Origin: a virus
IMG/VR virus record: IMGVR_UViG_3300050821_024089
Span: 1 to 39,697 of that record
DNA length: 39,697 nt
Strand: one strand, 5' to 3'
Shown here: in pieces, positions 30,948 to 37,976 of the stretch
How the letters are laid out: each line of letters begins with the position of its first letter
Position numbering within the stretch: the first letter of the stretch is position 1
Notes under the pieces: generated by a model
Database searches by the model: none
The model's input: the letters and a program-made list of their open reading frames with translations, nothing else
What the model was told of the DNA's origin: nothing
Made by a program: the position numbers and the translations under genes

Positions 30948-32610
30948 CCTCTTCAACGACACTCGCCCAATCGTGCATCTTTGGCTGTCGAATCAGCGTG
31001 TGCGTCGGATACCACGGCGTAGTCTCGCCCTCGATCCCCCATCGGTACTCAGGTTTGTACGAAGTCATCAGGTAACAGGGCCTCCCCAGCACTCCTGCCA
31101 TGTGCGCCGGGGCACTGTCCACAGCGACCACCACATCACACGAATTTATCACGGCCGCTAGAGCGTGGAAGTTCTTCATCTCAGGACTCACGCATTCAAA
31201 CGGTGGCTGGCGATCGTGCTGCAGATTGACGAGGGTCACTCCAGGGATTTCCGTCAGTGGCTCCAATAGCGCCGGGTTCATGCTGCGGAAGTCGTCCTCC
31301 AAATGGACCAGAGCCCCCTGATACGCAATGCCCACCTTGAAGCCTTCGGGTAGGTCGATCTTGGGCTCGAACTTCAAGCTCGGGTCCGGGATGTCGTGAA
31401 CTTCGCCCAACCAGAGCGGGGCCGACATCGAAGGAAGCCATACATCCCAATGCTTCGACGTTTCGGCCTCGCCCTTATTGATCACTTCATCGGCGATCCC
31501 GACCTCCTTGAAGAAGCCAACCATGTTATCGGCACAGGCCCATGTCACATGGCACTGCTTGACCTCCTGGATGCGTTTGACCCAACGGAAGTATTGGAGT
31601 TGATCTCCAGCGCCACCTTCAGCGAAGACGAGGAGCCGCTTTCCTGTGAGGTCTGTGTACGGCTTGGCCCTGCGATCCTTCCAGCCCATTTGGTGTCGCT
31701 CTCCAGGATGCTTGATCACTTTGGCGAGGGCCTTCAGGAGGTCATGCGAAGCCTCATTTGATTCCCAGCGGGCCTCGTGATGTTGCCAACTCTCAGCGAA
31801 ACGTCCCTGGCTCTGGAGGAACCCGAAATAGTCGTAGCGCATGGCGGGCACGTCCCACATGGTTCGCTTGTAAATCTCTTCTGCTTCGGCGAATTGTCGG
31901 GTTGCTCTGAGTGCCAGAGCGAGATTGCGGTCTGTGGCCTCGGATGGGAGAGATTTGCGATAGCAGGCGAGGGCGTGATCGAAATCACCCTCCGCATAAG
32001 CCCTGTTACCTTCAACGAAGAAGCTCAGGGGATTGCGACTTGTGGCGGCAGGAACTTTCAGCGCCCTGGCAAACTGCTTGTTGAGTTCACGGACTTCGGT
32101 GTCGAAGACCCAAGCGATGTCCGAGGGAATGGTGTCGTTGAAACCGTATCGCTGATTGTTGAGGTCGAGGAATGGCGCACGGCTTTCATCCTGCTCCCGG
32201 AGCCCGAGCTTCTTGGCGAGGTGAGTGCGGTACTGGGCTGAGCCCACGAACTGCTCCAGGTTGACGGCATGTTCTTGATTGGCCAGTTCCTTCCACACTT
32301 TGACCACATGCGGGTCGATGTTGTGACTTGGGCCAAGTGAGGCTCTTGTGCCGAATGTCACCATCGGTGAATTGACGAGGACGAGCCGCTCTCCTGGAGG
32401 CTGTCCGAGTTCCTGATCTTGGATCAGCGTGATTTGTGTGCAGTCGCCTTCGCCTGTGTAATTGCTGAGTTGCTCGCCGCTGACGACACGACCGTCCGGG
32501 GTGATTCGAGCGTGCAGATACTCGTACTGGTCGAGGTGCTCAGTCAGCCATTTGACGAACAGTTCTGCGCCGCTGCCTTTGACTGAGAAGAGGTACAAGT
32601 CACGTGCCAT
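30889..32610 (-). CDS. TPR plus glycosyltransferase-like protein
   Basis: A 573-residue protein from ATG 32610 behind GGAGG. An N-terminal domain (about 1-170) of unknown type is followed by helical TPR-like repeats (about 195-280: 'NPLSFFVEGNRAYAEGDFDH', 'ALALRATRQFAEAEEIYKR'), then a GT-B-like domain. In its C-terminal part 'DVVVAVDSAPAHMAGVLGRP' matches the nucleotide-sugar-binding motif of GT9/GT41-type transferases (D-x-x-P-x-H-x-x-x-x-L/A-G). It could modify a virion protein or the cell surface. The N-terminus (MARDLYLFSVKGSGAELFVK) has no signal. The substrate is unknown. Confidence 0.75.
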   Translation of the reverse strand: MARDLYLFSVKGSGAELFVKWLTEHLDQYEYLHARITPDGRVVSGEQLSNYTGEGDCTQITLIQDQELGQPPGERLVLVNSPMVTFGTRASLGPSHNIDPHVVKVWKELANQEHAVNLEQFVGSAQYRTHLAKKLGLREQDESRAPFLDLNNQRYGFNDTIPSDIAWVFDTEVRELNKQFARALKVPAATSRNPLSFFVEGNRAYAEGDFDHALACYRKSLPSEATDRNLALALRATRQFAEAEEIYKRTMWDVPAMRYDYFGFLQSQGRFAESWQHHEARWESNEASHDLLKALAKVIKHPGERHQMGWKDRRAKPYTDLTGKRLLVFAEGGAGDQLQYFRWVKRIQEVKQCHVTWACADNMVGFFKEVGIADEVINKGEAETSKHWDVWLPSMSAPLWLGEVHDIPDPSLKFEPKIDLPEGFKVGIAYQGALVHLEDDFRSMNPALLEPLTEIPGVTLVNLQHDRQPPFECVSPEMKNFHALAAVINSCDVVVAVDSAPAHMAGVLGRPCYLMTSYKPEYRWGIEGETTPWYPTHTLIRQPKMHDWASVVEEVREQTVDRLELLRIHQRND

Positions 32611-32881
32611 TCGCCTCCTTCCGGTTGAGCAACAGGTTTATTGTTGTCTCGATGCGGCAGGTGAATTCTTTGGGCTCTTCCTCCAGCATCTCCGATGAGA
32701 CCGCATGGGACCGAACACCATCGATTTGGTGAATGTTCGCAACCCCGTAGTCGAGGAGCTTGCCCACCAAGTCCTCAGCGCTGGGCAGACCCTCCGGTTC
32801 GAGATCGATCGTGATGACCTTTCCCTTCCAAGGCTCGCCCTCGACTTCAGTCGCAATCAAAATCTTGAGTTCCATGTTCAC
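32600..32881 (-). CDS. small unknown protein before glycosyltransferase
   Basis: A 93-residue acidic protein. I use GTG 32881 because it overlaps the upstream TGA (GTGA), as elsewhere in this genome; ATG 32875 two codons on has AAGGTG before it and is the alternative. It reads as alpha/beta ('MELKILIATEVEGEPWKGKV' then 'LVGKLLDYGVANIHQIDGV'), and overlaps the glycosyltransferase start by 11 bases. Not recognised. Confidence 0.68.
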   Translation of the reverse strand: MNMELKILIATEVEGEPWKGKVITIDLEPEGLPSAEDLVGKLLDYGVANIHQIDGVRSHAVSSEMLEEEPKEFTCRIETTINLLLNRKEANGT

Positions 32882-33351
32882 CTTACCTGAGTGTCACCGA
32901 AGTCATTCCTGGCGGGTCTGGCTCTGACCTCAGCAGCATCTTCGCCTCGATATGGATTGTTGTGGGCCTCAGTCGCCCCTGCGCCTCGACTGCCTTCAGT
33001 TCGAGGAGGATTGTCTGATCCGCATCCGCCCTCGTCAGAGGCATTGGACCAGTCCAACCCAACCACCCTAAGATCCGGCACTGTTGCTCCGTTGGCTTGG
33101 GTCCGATGACGTTGTGGTGTCGAATTCTCATATAGCTCCTTCCTGGCTCGTTCGGCCGCTGCATCGACTCGCTCGTTGACATTCTTCGGCTCGTACAGTT
33201 TGAGTACCGGCTTCTGCTTGCCGTGCTTTCCTCTCAAGAGGTTGTCGATCAGACGTGAGCCTTCGCCTTTGGTTTTAGGCATGTCCGCCACTCCTAACTT
33301 GACGAGGAAGTCTCGCTGCTTGGATGTCAGCGGGTCGCTTTCCCATGTCAT
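32878..33351 (-). CDS. unknown protein with SAP-like N-terminus
   Basis: A 157-residue frame from ATG 33351, coupled to the previous gene by an ATGA overlap. The first about 75 residues look ordered, with 'TSKQRDFLVKLGVADMPKTK' and 'GEGSRLIDNLLRGKHGKQK', a helical motif that I associate with short DNA-binding-type domains in phage and planctomycete proteins. The second half is polar, Gly/Arg/Asn-rich and probably disordered; that half is shared with a different reading frame that has its own start (32883-33131). Either the tail is real but disordered, or it is the trace of the nested gene. Confidence 0.6.
   Translation of the reverse strand: MTWESDPLTSKQRDFLVKLGVADMPKTKGEGSRLIDNLLRGKHGKQKPVLKLYEPKNVNERVDAAAERARKELYENSTPQRHRTQANGATVPDLRVVGLDWSNASDEGGCGSDNPPRTEGSRGAGATEAHNNPYRGEDAAEVRARPARNDFGDTQVR
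32883..33131 (-). CDS. nested small gene in alternate frame
   Basis: An 82-residue frame lying wholly inside the 3' half of the gene at 32878-33351, in another frame. It starts at ATG 33131 behind GGAAGGAGCTAT, one of the best ribosome sites in the window. The translation reads like a folded protein ('RIRHHNVIGPKPTEQQCRIL', 'PTTIHIEAKMLLRSEP') rather than a shadow. Real nested gene, or evidence that a frameshift separates two former genes; not resolved. Confidence 0.5.
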   Translation of the reverse strand: MRIRHHNVIGPKPTEQQCRILGWLGWTGPMPLTRADADQTILLELKAVEAQGRLRPTTIHIEAKMLLRSEPDPPGMTSVTLR

Positions 33352-33524
33352 TCGCCCTCCCGTCCCGTGATCTCGATCAGTGTTCTCCTGTTGTCCTCTC
33401 GTTTGACGAAATAACAGACAAGCCCTCCGATACGCTCCCAGAACTTAACTCCGGGGCGCAAGCTCGCTATGAGGAGCCGGTCCTGTATCATGCGTTTGCG
33501 TCGTTGTGGGTTGGGTCGTGCCAT
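33348..33524 (-). CDS. small basic protein
   Basis: A 58-residue frame from ATG 33524 with an ideal ribosome site (AGGAGGACAA), overlapping the preceding primase-like gene by 37 bases and the following start by ATGA. The N-terminus is basic (ARPNPQRRKRMIQDRLLIA) and the rest includes 'GVKFWERIGGLVCYFVKRED'. Function not recognised. It is too short for common ORF cutoffs but the signals around it are strong. Confidence 0.68.
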   Translation of the reverse strand: MARPNPQRRKRMIQDRLLIASLRPGVKFWERIGGLVCYFVKREDNRRTLIEITGREGE

Positions 33525-35206
33525 TTGTCCTCCTGTTTGGGCGATCCTCTAGGTGGAGGCAGTCCAAAATCAGGCATAAGCGAGGGCTCAAAACCAATTT
33601 CAAAACGTGCTCTCGCACAGAGGTATTTATATTGGTTTGTTGTGTATTGTTTCTGAGTGATTCCTGTCAGCCATTGGATGATGGCAGCGAGGACCAAAGC
33701 AAATACCGAAGGTTTCCGTGACGCTGGCAATCTCCATCTCCAGCATTTGTCCGGGGCGTGCCGCCGATCATAAATCTCGATCACACCCATGCGGTCGAGA
33801 TACTCACGACTGGCTTGGTACTTCTCGGTGTCCCACTTGATTTGGGGCTCGTACTTATTCCAGTTTCCTCGGAACCGTTCTGTAGCGACCCCATCGTTCG
33901 CCTCGGGCTGCACAGCGAGGAAGTGGTAAGTCATGTCAGCGACCTTCCGAAAGAAGACCCTCGACACCTTCACCATCTTCGTGGGACAAGTCATCGTCTC
34001 CGGGTCAAACTGCCTGACCTTCTGAAGCGGCAGTTTTTTGGGGAGCCCTATGGAGTTTCGTTTACCGAAACGAGAGGGCTCAATCATCATGCCTCGTAGC
34101 GTCGTTCGTCCCTGGCACTTCTCCGGGGCAAAGCCTTGCTTTGTAAAGGCAAGGACGCTGGCCAGTTCTCGCCTTCGCTTCGGATTGGTCCAGGGCGCAG
34201 AGAACAGCCCGTACTCTCGATAAGCCTTCTCGAACTCATCGAGGCTGAGCTTGCCGCCTGTCTGCCTTAACATAATCCGACACAGTTCGGACTTCCTGAT
34301 GAAGGCATTGGGCTCGTTCTTGAGTTCCTGGATCGAGCGAGGCGGTTTTCGGAGAGAAATCTGCTCAGTGACAACGGGCTCTTCTACAGTCTCGATCACT
34401 GGCTCCAGGGATGGGGCCACATAGGGCAGGTTTGCACATGCCTTGAGGATCTCGCCCTTGATGACAGTCCAGGAGGGAAGCGACCCGTCCCAAGTCCAGA
34501 AGTCGAGGAGGAGTTGATCGTCGCCCGGCTGATAGACCTTGTTACCGAGGATGTAAACCTTATCGGGTCTCCAGGGCAGTCGGGCTTGGGGGCAGTTGGT
34601 CGAGGGAAAGACCTCGACCTTCACGCCCCTCTGTTCGAGCCGCTCCTTGAGACTGTTGGCTTCCTGTTTGGCTTTATCCTCGGGGATGGGTCGACGGCCG
34701 ATGAAGCCAAAGAACGATACAGAGCCATCGTTGGGGTTCACCTCGCTCAGCCAAGAGCAGAGCGGATGTCGCTTGGCTTCTGAGTAGAGGGCGACGGCTT
34801 CCCTGAGATGATCAGGCACGCTGATTTGTGCGCTGTGCCGATCGCCATCGAGCTTGATGAAGGGGACGTGTGTTTCGCCTACGTCCCGGCAGACTCCTCG
34901 CAAGCCGTTCTTGCGGACGTTGCGGCAGTTAAGCCGATGTTCTCGGATTTCTTTGTACTGGTCGTGGGGGTGCGCCTTCCGCTTGTCCCACCTCCAACGA
35001 CGGGGCTCGAAACCCTGTGTGCAAGCCTCAGAACCGTCGTCCTGGAGTTCGTACTCCGCTTGGCACTCGCCAAGGTACTTCTCACCGACTCCGAAGTAAC
35101 AGAGCCACTGCAGCCGTTCCTGAGCTTTGACGAGAGGCGACTTTTTGCTCTGGCGCTTTTTTCTTGAGCCGGTTACTATATCTAGTGTTGAGGGAGACCT
35201 GAACAA
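33488..35206 (-). CDS. putative AEP-type primase / replication protein
   Basis: A 572-residue protein started at TTG 35206 behind GAGGTAAA; later internal starts are possible. It is basic at the N-terminus, and has 'VPFIKLDGDRHSAQI' (about residues 113-127), a hydrophobic-D-x-D pattern as in the metal site of archaeo-eukaryotic primases, followed about 90 residues later by 'NCPQARLPWRPDKVYILG', which resembles the family's 'S..G..hRLP' nucleotide site. The remaining half is helical and may hold a DNA-binding domain ('DEFEKAYREYGLFSAPW'). I see no Walker box. It is the only replication candidate here, so the guess is plausible but unproven. Confidence 0.5.
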   Translation of the reverse strand: MFRSPSTLDIVTGSRKKRQSKKSPLVKAQERLQWLCYFGVGEKYLGECQAEYELQDDGSEACTQGFEPRRWRWDKRKAHPHDQYKEIREHRLNCRNVRKNGLRGVCRDVGETHVPFIKLDGDRHSAQISVPDHLREAVALYSEAKRHPLCSWLSEVNPNDGSVSFFGFIGRRPIPEDKAKQEANSLKERLEQRGVKVEVFPSTNCPQARLPWRPDKVYILGNKVYQPGDDQLLLDFWTWDGSLPSWTVIKGEILKACANLPYVAPSLEPVIETVEEPVVTEQISLRKPPRSIQELKNEPNAFIRKSELCRIMLRQTGGKLSLDEFEKAYREYGLFSAPWTNPKRRRELASVLAFTKQGFAPEKCQGRTTLRGMMIEPSRFGKRNSIGLPKKLPLQKVRQFDPETMTCPTKMVKVSRVFFRKVADMTYHFLAVQPEANDGVATERFRGNWNKYEPQIKWDTEKYQASREYLDRMGVIEIYDRRHAPDKCWRWRLPASRKPSVFALVLAAIIQWLTGITQKQYTTNQYKYLCARARFEIGFEPSLMPDFGLPPPRGSPKQEDKWHDPTHNDANA

Positions 35207-35220
35207 TTTACCTCATAACG

Positions 35221-35259
35221 ACCTGACAGAGACCCACCGCTCTGTCAGGTTTTTTATTT
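35221..35259 (+). terminator. intrinsic hairpin between two leftward genes
   Basis: A perfect 11-bp stem ACCTGACAGAG / CTCTGTCAGGT (8-nt loop) followed by TTTTTTATTTG on the plus strand. It lies between two leftward genes, so it would stop rightward (antisense) transcription; on the minus strand there is no U-run. Confidence 0.65.
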
Positions 35260-35481
35260 GTTCTTCGATGGATTCAAGTCGTGGTTGATTGGATCGTTCT
35301 TGAGTTCGTGTTCCCACCAGAGGATTTCCTCCCAAGTGTACCAATGCTTTCGGCCGTGCAGCTTTCCTCTGTACCCTTCAATCCGCTCGATGCGTTTGCG
35401 GAAGGTGTACTTACAGATGCCCAGCAGGTCAGCGACCTGAGTGGTTGAAAACCGCAGCGATTTGAGTCGTTCCACGTTCAC
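35254..35481 (-). CDS. helix-turn-helix excisionase/MerR-like protein
   Basis: A 75-residue protein from GTG 35481. Residues about 10-35 'LRFSTTQVADLLGICKYTFR' form a winged helix-turn-helix of the MerR/excisionase type, followed by 'GKLHGRKHWYTWEEILWW' as its wing and end. Such proteins help site-specific recombination or act as transcription regulators. No integrase is visible in this window, so regulation of the adjacent divergent region is the better guess. Upstream TATTAT lies 6 nt before the GTG, again a near-leaderless arrangement, and GTTATC occurs twice just above it. Confidence 0.72.
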   Translation of the reverse strand: MNVERLKSLRFSTTQVADLLGICKYTFRKRIERIEGYRGKLHGRKHWYTWEEILWWEHELKNDPINHDLNPSKNK

Positions 35482-35696
35482 AGCAATATAATAGTTATCC
35501 GGTTATCGGTTTTGCTGGAAGGTCAACATATCTTTTCTGACCTTGCGGGGGACATCCCCGCTTTACGTCAGAAAACGGCTACCGTTATACATGACCTCAA
35601 CTTGATGGCATGTTAACATGTCCTCACTCTGATACTCGTTTTCGGCGCTAAAACTACCTTGCGAAAGATGTATAGATGTCGCTAGTAGCAAGCGGG
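35482..35696. promoter_or_regulatory. regulatory gap with long inverted repeat and palindrome
   Basis: No gene is supported here. Present are GTTATC twice (about 35494-35507); a large hairpin, TTTTCTGAC (35533-35541) with GTCAGAAAA (35567-35575) around an inner GCGGGG/CCCCGC stem; the perfect palindrome CATGTTAACATG (35609-35620); and ACATG-x-CCTC twice around it. These look like operators for a repressor or a replication or partition site. Confidence 0.5.
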
Positions 35697-35820
35697 TATA
35701 ATACCTGCCGCAGAATTGGTCTCTGCTGATCCTTTCATTGAATTTGGGAACCAACCCTGGCCTCCGTCAGGGACTTTGGGAACCGGGTGAGGAGACCAAT
35801 TCCTCATCCGGTTTTTTCTT
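35697..35820 (+). promoter_or_regulatory. attenuator / riboswitch-like leader
   Basis: TATAAT (35697-35702) is followed by a leader with mutually exclusive pairings. An intrinsic terminator has a 13-bp stem AACCGGGTGAGGA/TCCTCATCCGGTT (35781-35813, one G-U) and a TTTTTTC tail. Its middle, GAGACCAATTC (35792-35802), is also the exact complement of GAATTGGTCTC (35714-35724). Between lie a hairpin CCCTG/CAGGG (35755-35772) and the direct repeat TTTGGGAACC (35743-35752, 35775-35784). Formation of the outer pair would break the terminator. It fits no riboswitch class I know. Confidence 0.65.
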
Positions 35821-35837
35821 TTTAGGGGGGAAATCAA

Positions 35838-36035
35838 ATGAACGTCATGGATGACAAAGCACTGAAGAACGCAGTCCGAAGGCTCAACCGGCAACTGGCG
35901 AGTGAGGGGCTCGTGGTCAAGAAGACCCGGAGCAGAGCCCTGTCTACGTTGGGCGACTACTACTGCCTCGAACTCAGGACAAGCACGATCACGGCGCATC
36001 ATGTCGACCCTTTGGCATGGCTGGAAGAAAAATGA
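35838..36035 (+). CDS. small gene behind attenuator
   Basis: A 65-residue basic protein from ATG 35838, with AGGGGGG 8 bases upstream, starting 18 bases after the leader terminator. N-terminus 'MDDKALKNAVRRLNRQLASE' then 'KKTRSRALSTLGDYYCLELR'; a short helix and a strand-turn are likely. It is not recognised, but its control by a leader terminator suggests a dose-critical early function such as replication or regulation. Confidence 0.65.
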   Translation: MNVMDDKALKNAVRRLNRQLASEGLVVKKTRSRALSTLGDYYCLELRTSTITAHHVDPLAWLEEK

Positions 36036-36163
36036 AAGACCCGGAGCAGGATCGGCTCAACGAAGAAATCCTCCAAACCTCGCTCATCATCGATGATGAC
36101 GAGGAAGAGGAGGACGATGATTCTCCGATGTCTGGACGGGAAGTCCGGTCAAGCCGAGCTTAA
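36032..36163 (+). CDS. tiny acidic protein
   Basis: A 43-residue frame from ATG 36032, overlapping the previous stop by ATGA. A block of acidic residues (about 11 Asp/Glu in a row around residue 20-31) sits between a helical start and a basic, Ser/Arg-rich end. Too small for usual cutoffs; the coupling overlap and following terminator support it. Function unknown. Confidence 0.55.
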   Translation: MKDPEQDRLNEEILQTSLIIDDDEEEEDDDSPMSGREVRSSRA

Positions 36164-36189
36164 GCTGGCCCCTTGCTCGGCAATGTTCT

Positions 36190-36236
36190 GACGGCGTAAC
36201 AGGGAAGGACTCGCCTGTTGCGCCGTCTGTTTTTTT
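36190..36236 (+). terminator. intrinsic terminator
   Basis: A 14-bp stem (GACGGCGTAACAGG with CCTGTTGCGCCGTC, one G-U) around a 10-nt loop is followed by TGTTTTTTT. It ends the attenuator-controlled unit. Confidence 0.85.
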
Positions 36237-36294
36237 GGTTTTTAGGCTGGCTTAAGCCGAAGACATCCAGTTGCATGTGCAGCAGAGGGGCCAA

Positions 36295-36474
36295 ATGAAA
36301 GTCACCAAATGGAAACTGGCTCTGATGTTCCTGGCGAGCACTGGAGTCTTCGCTGTCGGCATCGTCGGCCTCGTAATGAACCCGGACAGAGACCCCGAGC
36401 TTGCGGCTGCGCTGGCGGGCCTCGGGTTCGTGCTCATTTTCATTTGCTGTCGGACCTACAACCGCAGAGTGTGA
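36295..36474 (+). CDS. small two-helix membrane protein, holin candidate
   Basis: A 59-residue protein from ATG 36295 with GAGGGG upstream; a longer start at 36271 has no ribosome site. It has two transmembrane helices, about residues 6-25 (LALMFLASTGVFAVGIVGLV) and 37-53 (ALAGLGFVLIFICC), a short charged turn and a basic end. This fits a small holin or another membrane peptide; with no endolysin seen in the window, the holin call is only a possibility. Confidence 0.55.
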   Translation: MKVTKWKLALMFLASTGVFAVGIVGLVMNPDRDPELAAALAGLGFVLIFICCRTYNRRV

Positions 36475-36484
36475 GGGCCTTCCA

Positions 36485-36895
36485 ATGGACCGGACTTTCA
36501 CCTGTCCGAACTGCTACAAGCCAATCGACAGAGCCGCATCGGCTGAGTATCTCTTCCGCAATGAATGCTGTTGGTGCGGAGGGCCACTCGATGCACCTCA
36601 GCCCGTCGAGGAGTTCGCCGAACTGCCGCCGACGTGTTTCGTCGAGGCGGACCCGCCTGAGCCCAAACCCAAGCAGCGAAGTCTCGCCCTCCGAATCACA
36701 GGCAAGGTGCTCTTCTGGCTCCTCAGCCTCGTCATCGCTTTGGTTGTGATTGCCGCTATGGTCTTCGCCTTCATTGTGGCGGGCAGTCTGTTTGGCGTGA
36801 TGGGCGTCTTCTGTGTGATCGTCGTTATTCTTCTCCTGAGCATCGCCAGTGCGATCGGCAAACTCACGAAGGCGATCGAGAAGCAGAAGGACTGA
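36485..36895 (+). CDS. zinc-ribbon membrane protein
   Basis: A 136-residue protein from ATG 36485 (GAGGG upstream). The N-terminus has a ribbon 'FTCPNCYKPIDRAASAEYLF' with CPNC and, 20 residues on, CCWCG, as in zinc-ribbon domains of membrane proteins. A Pro-rich link is followed by two strong hydrophobic segments (about 78-100 and 103-122, LVIALVVIAAMVFAFIVAG and VFCVIVVILLLSIASAIG) and a basic tail. Unknown function; same small-membrane-protein cluster as the gene before it, 10 bases upstream. Confidence 0.68.
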   Translation: MDRTFTCPNCYKPIDRAASAEYLFRNECCWCGGPLDAPQPVEEFAELPPTCFVEADPPEPKPKQRSLALRITGKVLFWLLSLVIALVVIAAMVFAFIVAGSLFGVMGVFCVIVVILLLSIASAIGKLTKAIEKQKD

Positions 36896-36968
36896 CTTGA
36901 TGCACCGCTCGTGTTAATGCGATGCTTTGCACCGTTCTGGTTTCCGTCTCAACCACGAAGGTCAAACA

Positions 36969-37286
36969 ATGGCAAAGAAGTCAGAGTTCAACCTGTCAGA
37001 AGTGATCCGAGAGCGGCGAAAGAGTCATCGCTCAGAGAAGGCAACGGAGGCGTTGGCGGCAATTCAAAAGGCCCACCCGAATCAGAAAATCAATTCGGGA
37101 ACTTTCAAATCGACCTATTACAAAATCTCGGGCGCAAAGCGGACGGTTCGCCGTGCGAAACCGGGTCGAGGGGGCGCAGAGGGTGGAGGAGTTCTTCCCG
37201 CAGCGCTGGCGTTCATTCGAGCGGCAGGAAGCATCGCAGCAGCGAAAGAGGTCTTAGCCGAATTGGAGCAGGTCAAGGAACTCTGA
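36969..37286 (+). CDS. planctomycete-type small regulator-like protein
   Basis: A 105-residue protein from ATG 36969 (AAGGT upstream). The N-terminus 'FNLSEVIRERRKSHRSEKAT' through 'NSGTFKSTYYKIS' follows the layout of a domain I recall from many planctomycete proteins (a helix FNLSxAIRE, then a 'P..V...L' and 'S.i..VK' tail). The C-terminal 'AALAFIRAAGSIAAAKEVLA' repeats the family's second conserved helix. A DNA-binding role is likely but unproven. This gene is my best clue to the host phylum. It lies 21 bases before a terminator. Confidence 0.68.
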   Translation: MAKKSEFNLSEVIRERRKSHRSEKATEALAAIQKAHPNQKINSGTFKSTYYKISGAKRTVRRAKPGRGGAEGGGVLPAALAFIRAAGSIAAAKEVLAELEQVKEL

Positions 37287-37306
37287 GCGACTCAACAATT
37301 GTAAAG

Positions 37307-37345
37307 GCCCCTGCCGGACCATCTCACGGCAGGGGCTCTTTTCAT
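37307..37345 (+). terminator. intrinsic terminator
   Basis: Perfect 10-bp stem GCCCCTGCCG/CGGCAGGGGC (loop of 10) followed by TCTTTTCATTT. It may also serve the convergent methyltransferase transcript. Confidence 0.85.
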
Positions 37346-37900
37346 TTATCCTCGGATGAACTTTACGAATGGAAGTCCTGTGTACTGCTTGTCCCAAACG
37401 ACCCAAGCCATCGACCAATTGAGCGACGGCCAATCTCGATCTCCGTCTCGGAACGTGTACACCCTGAAGTCGAGGAAATAAATCGCTTTGAGCGGGCTCG
37501 CCGCAAGGAGCCGAATGAAGTACCGATCCGACAGCATCGAGGCGGTTAGAAGCATCGCCACTTTCCGCTCAGCGAGATTGAGGGCGTGAACGACGATCGA
37601 GCGATGGCGATTGTCGATGTAGGGCGGGTTCGTGACGATGTTCGGGACTCGCCGATACTGTTCGAGGAAGTTCACCCCTCCGGTCCCGTAGCCTCGATCG
37701 ATGAGGTCGGTCGACAACACGTCGTAACCGTGTGCCAGCAACACGTCGGACATCCAACCCTCGCCACAGCATGGCTCCCAAATCTGACCCTCGAACTCCT
37801 CGACTGAGAGCAATGCCTCTGTCACTGGCGGATCAGTGGCGTAGTAATCTTCCGTCATGCGCCGACGATGCCAGCGGCGAAACATCGCACTGCGGTCCAT
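37346..37900 (-). CDS. DNA adenine methyltransferase
   Basis: A 184-residue enzyme from ATG 37900 (MDRSAMFRRWHRRRM) behind AGGAGAG; a longer frame to 37960 lacks a ribosome site. It has the AdoMet loop 'WEPCCGEGWMSDVL' at about residues 40-53, an acidic end of the next strand 'VLSTDLID', and the catalytic 'IVTNPPYID' (about 88-96), the NPPY motif of N6-adenine methyltransferases in gamma-class order. It is short, without an obvious target-recognition domain. Phages often carry such orphan enzymes to escape host restriction. Confidence 0.82.
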   Translation of the reverse strand: MDRSAMFRRWHRRRMTEDYYATDPPVTEALLSVEEFEGQIWEPCCGEGWMSDVLLAHGYDVLSTDLIDRGYGTGGVNFLEQYRRVPNIVTNPPYIDNRHRSIVVHALNLAERKVAMLLTASMLSDRYFIRLLAASPLKAIYFLDFRVYTFRDGDRDWPSLNWSMAWVVWDKQYTGLPFVKFIRG

Positions 37901-37920
37901 GTTTCTCTCCTGTGCAAATA

Positions 37921-37957
37921 AAAAACCCGGCCCCCCTTCCTTGGGGAACCGGGCTGA
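37921..37957 (-). terminator. intrinsic terminator, leftward
   Basis: The hairpin CCCGG-cc-CCCC ... GGGG-aa-CCGGG (37926-37953) has an A-run on its left side, so on the minus strand it is followed by TTTTTTATTT. It ends the ParB/RepB-like transcript just before the methyltransferase gene. Confidence 0.8.
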
Positions 37958-37976
37958 CACACAACCTCTTCTCTTT

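Noticed and set aside
33615-33632. TATAAATACC on the minus strand followed after 4 nt by GTG
   Set aside because: The frame that follows does not lead into a protein-like gene; the match may be chance, or it may drive the small gene at 33524 with a leader.
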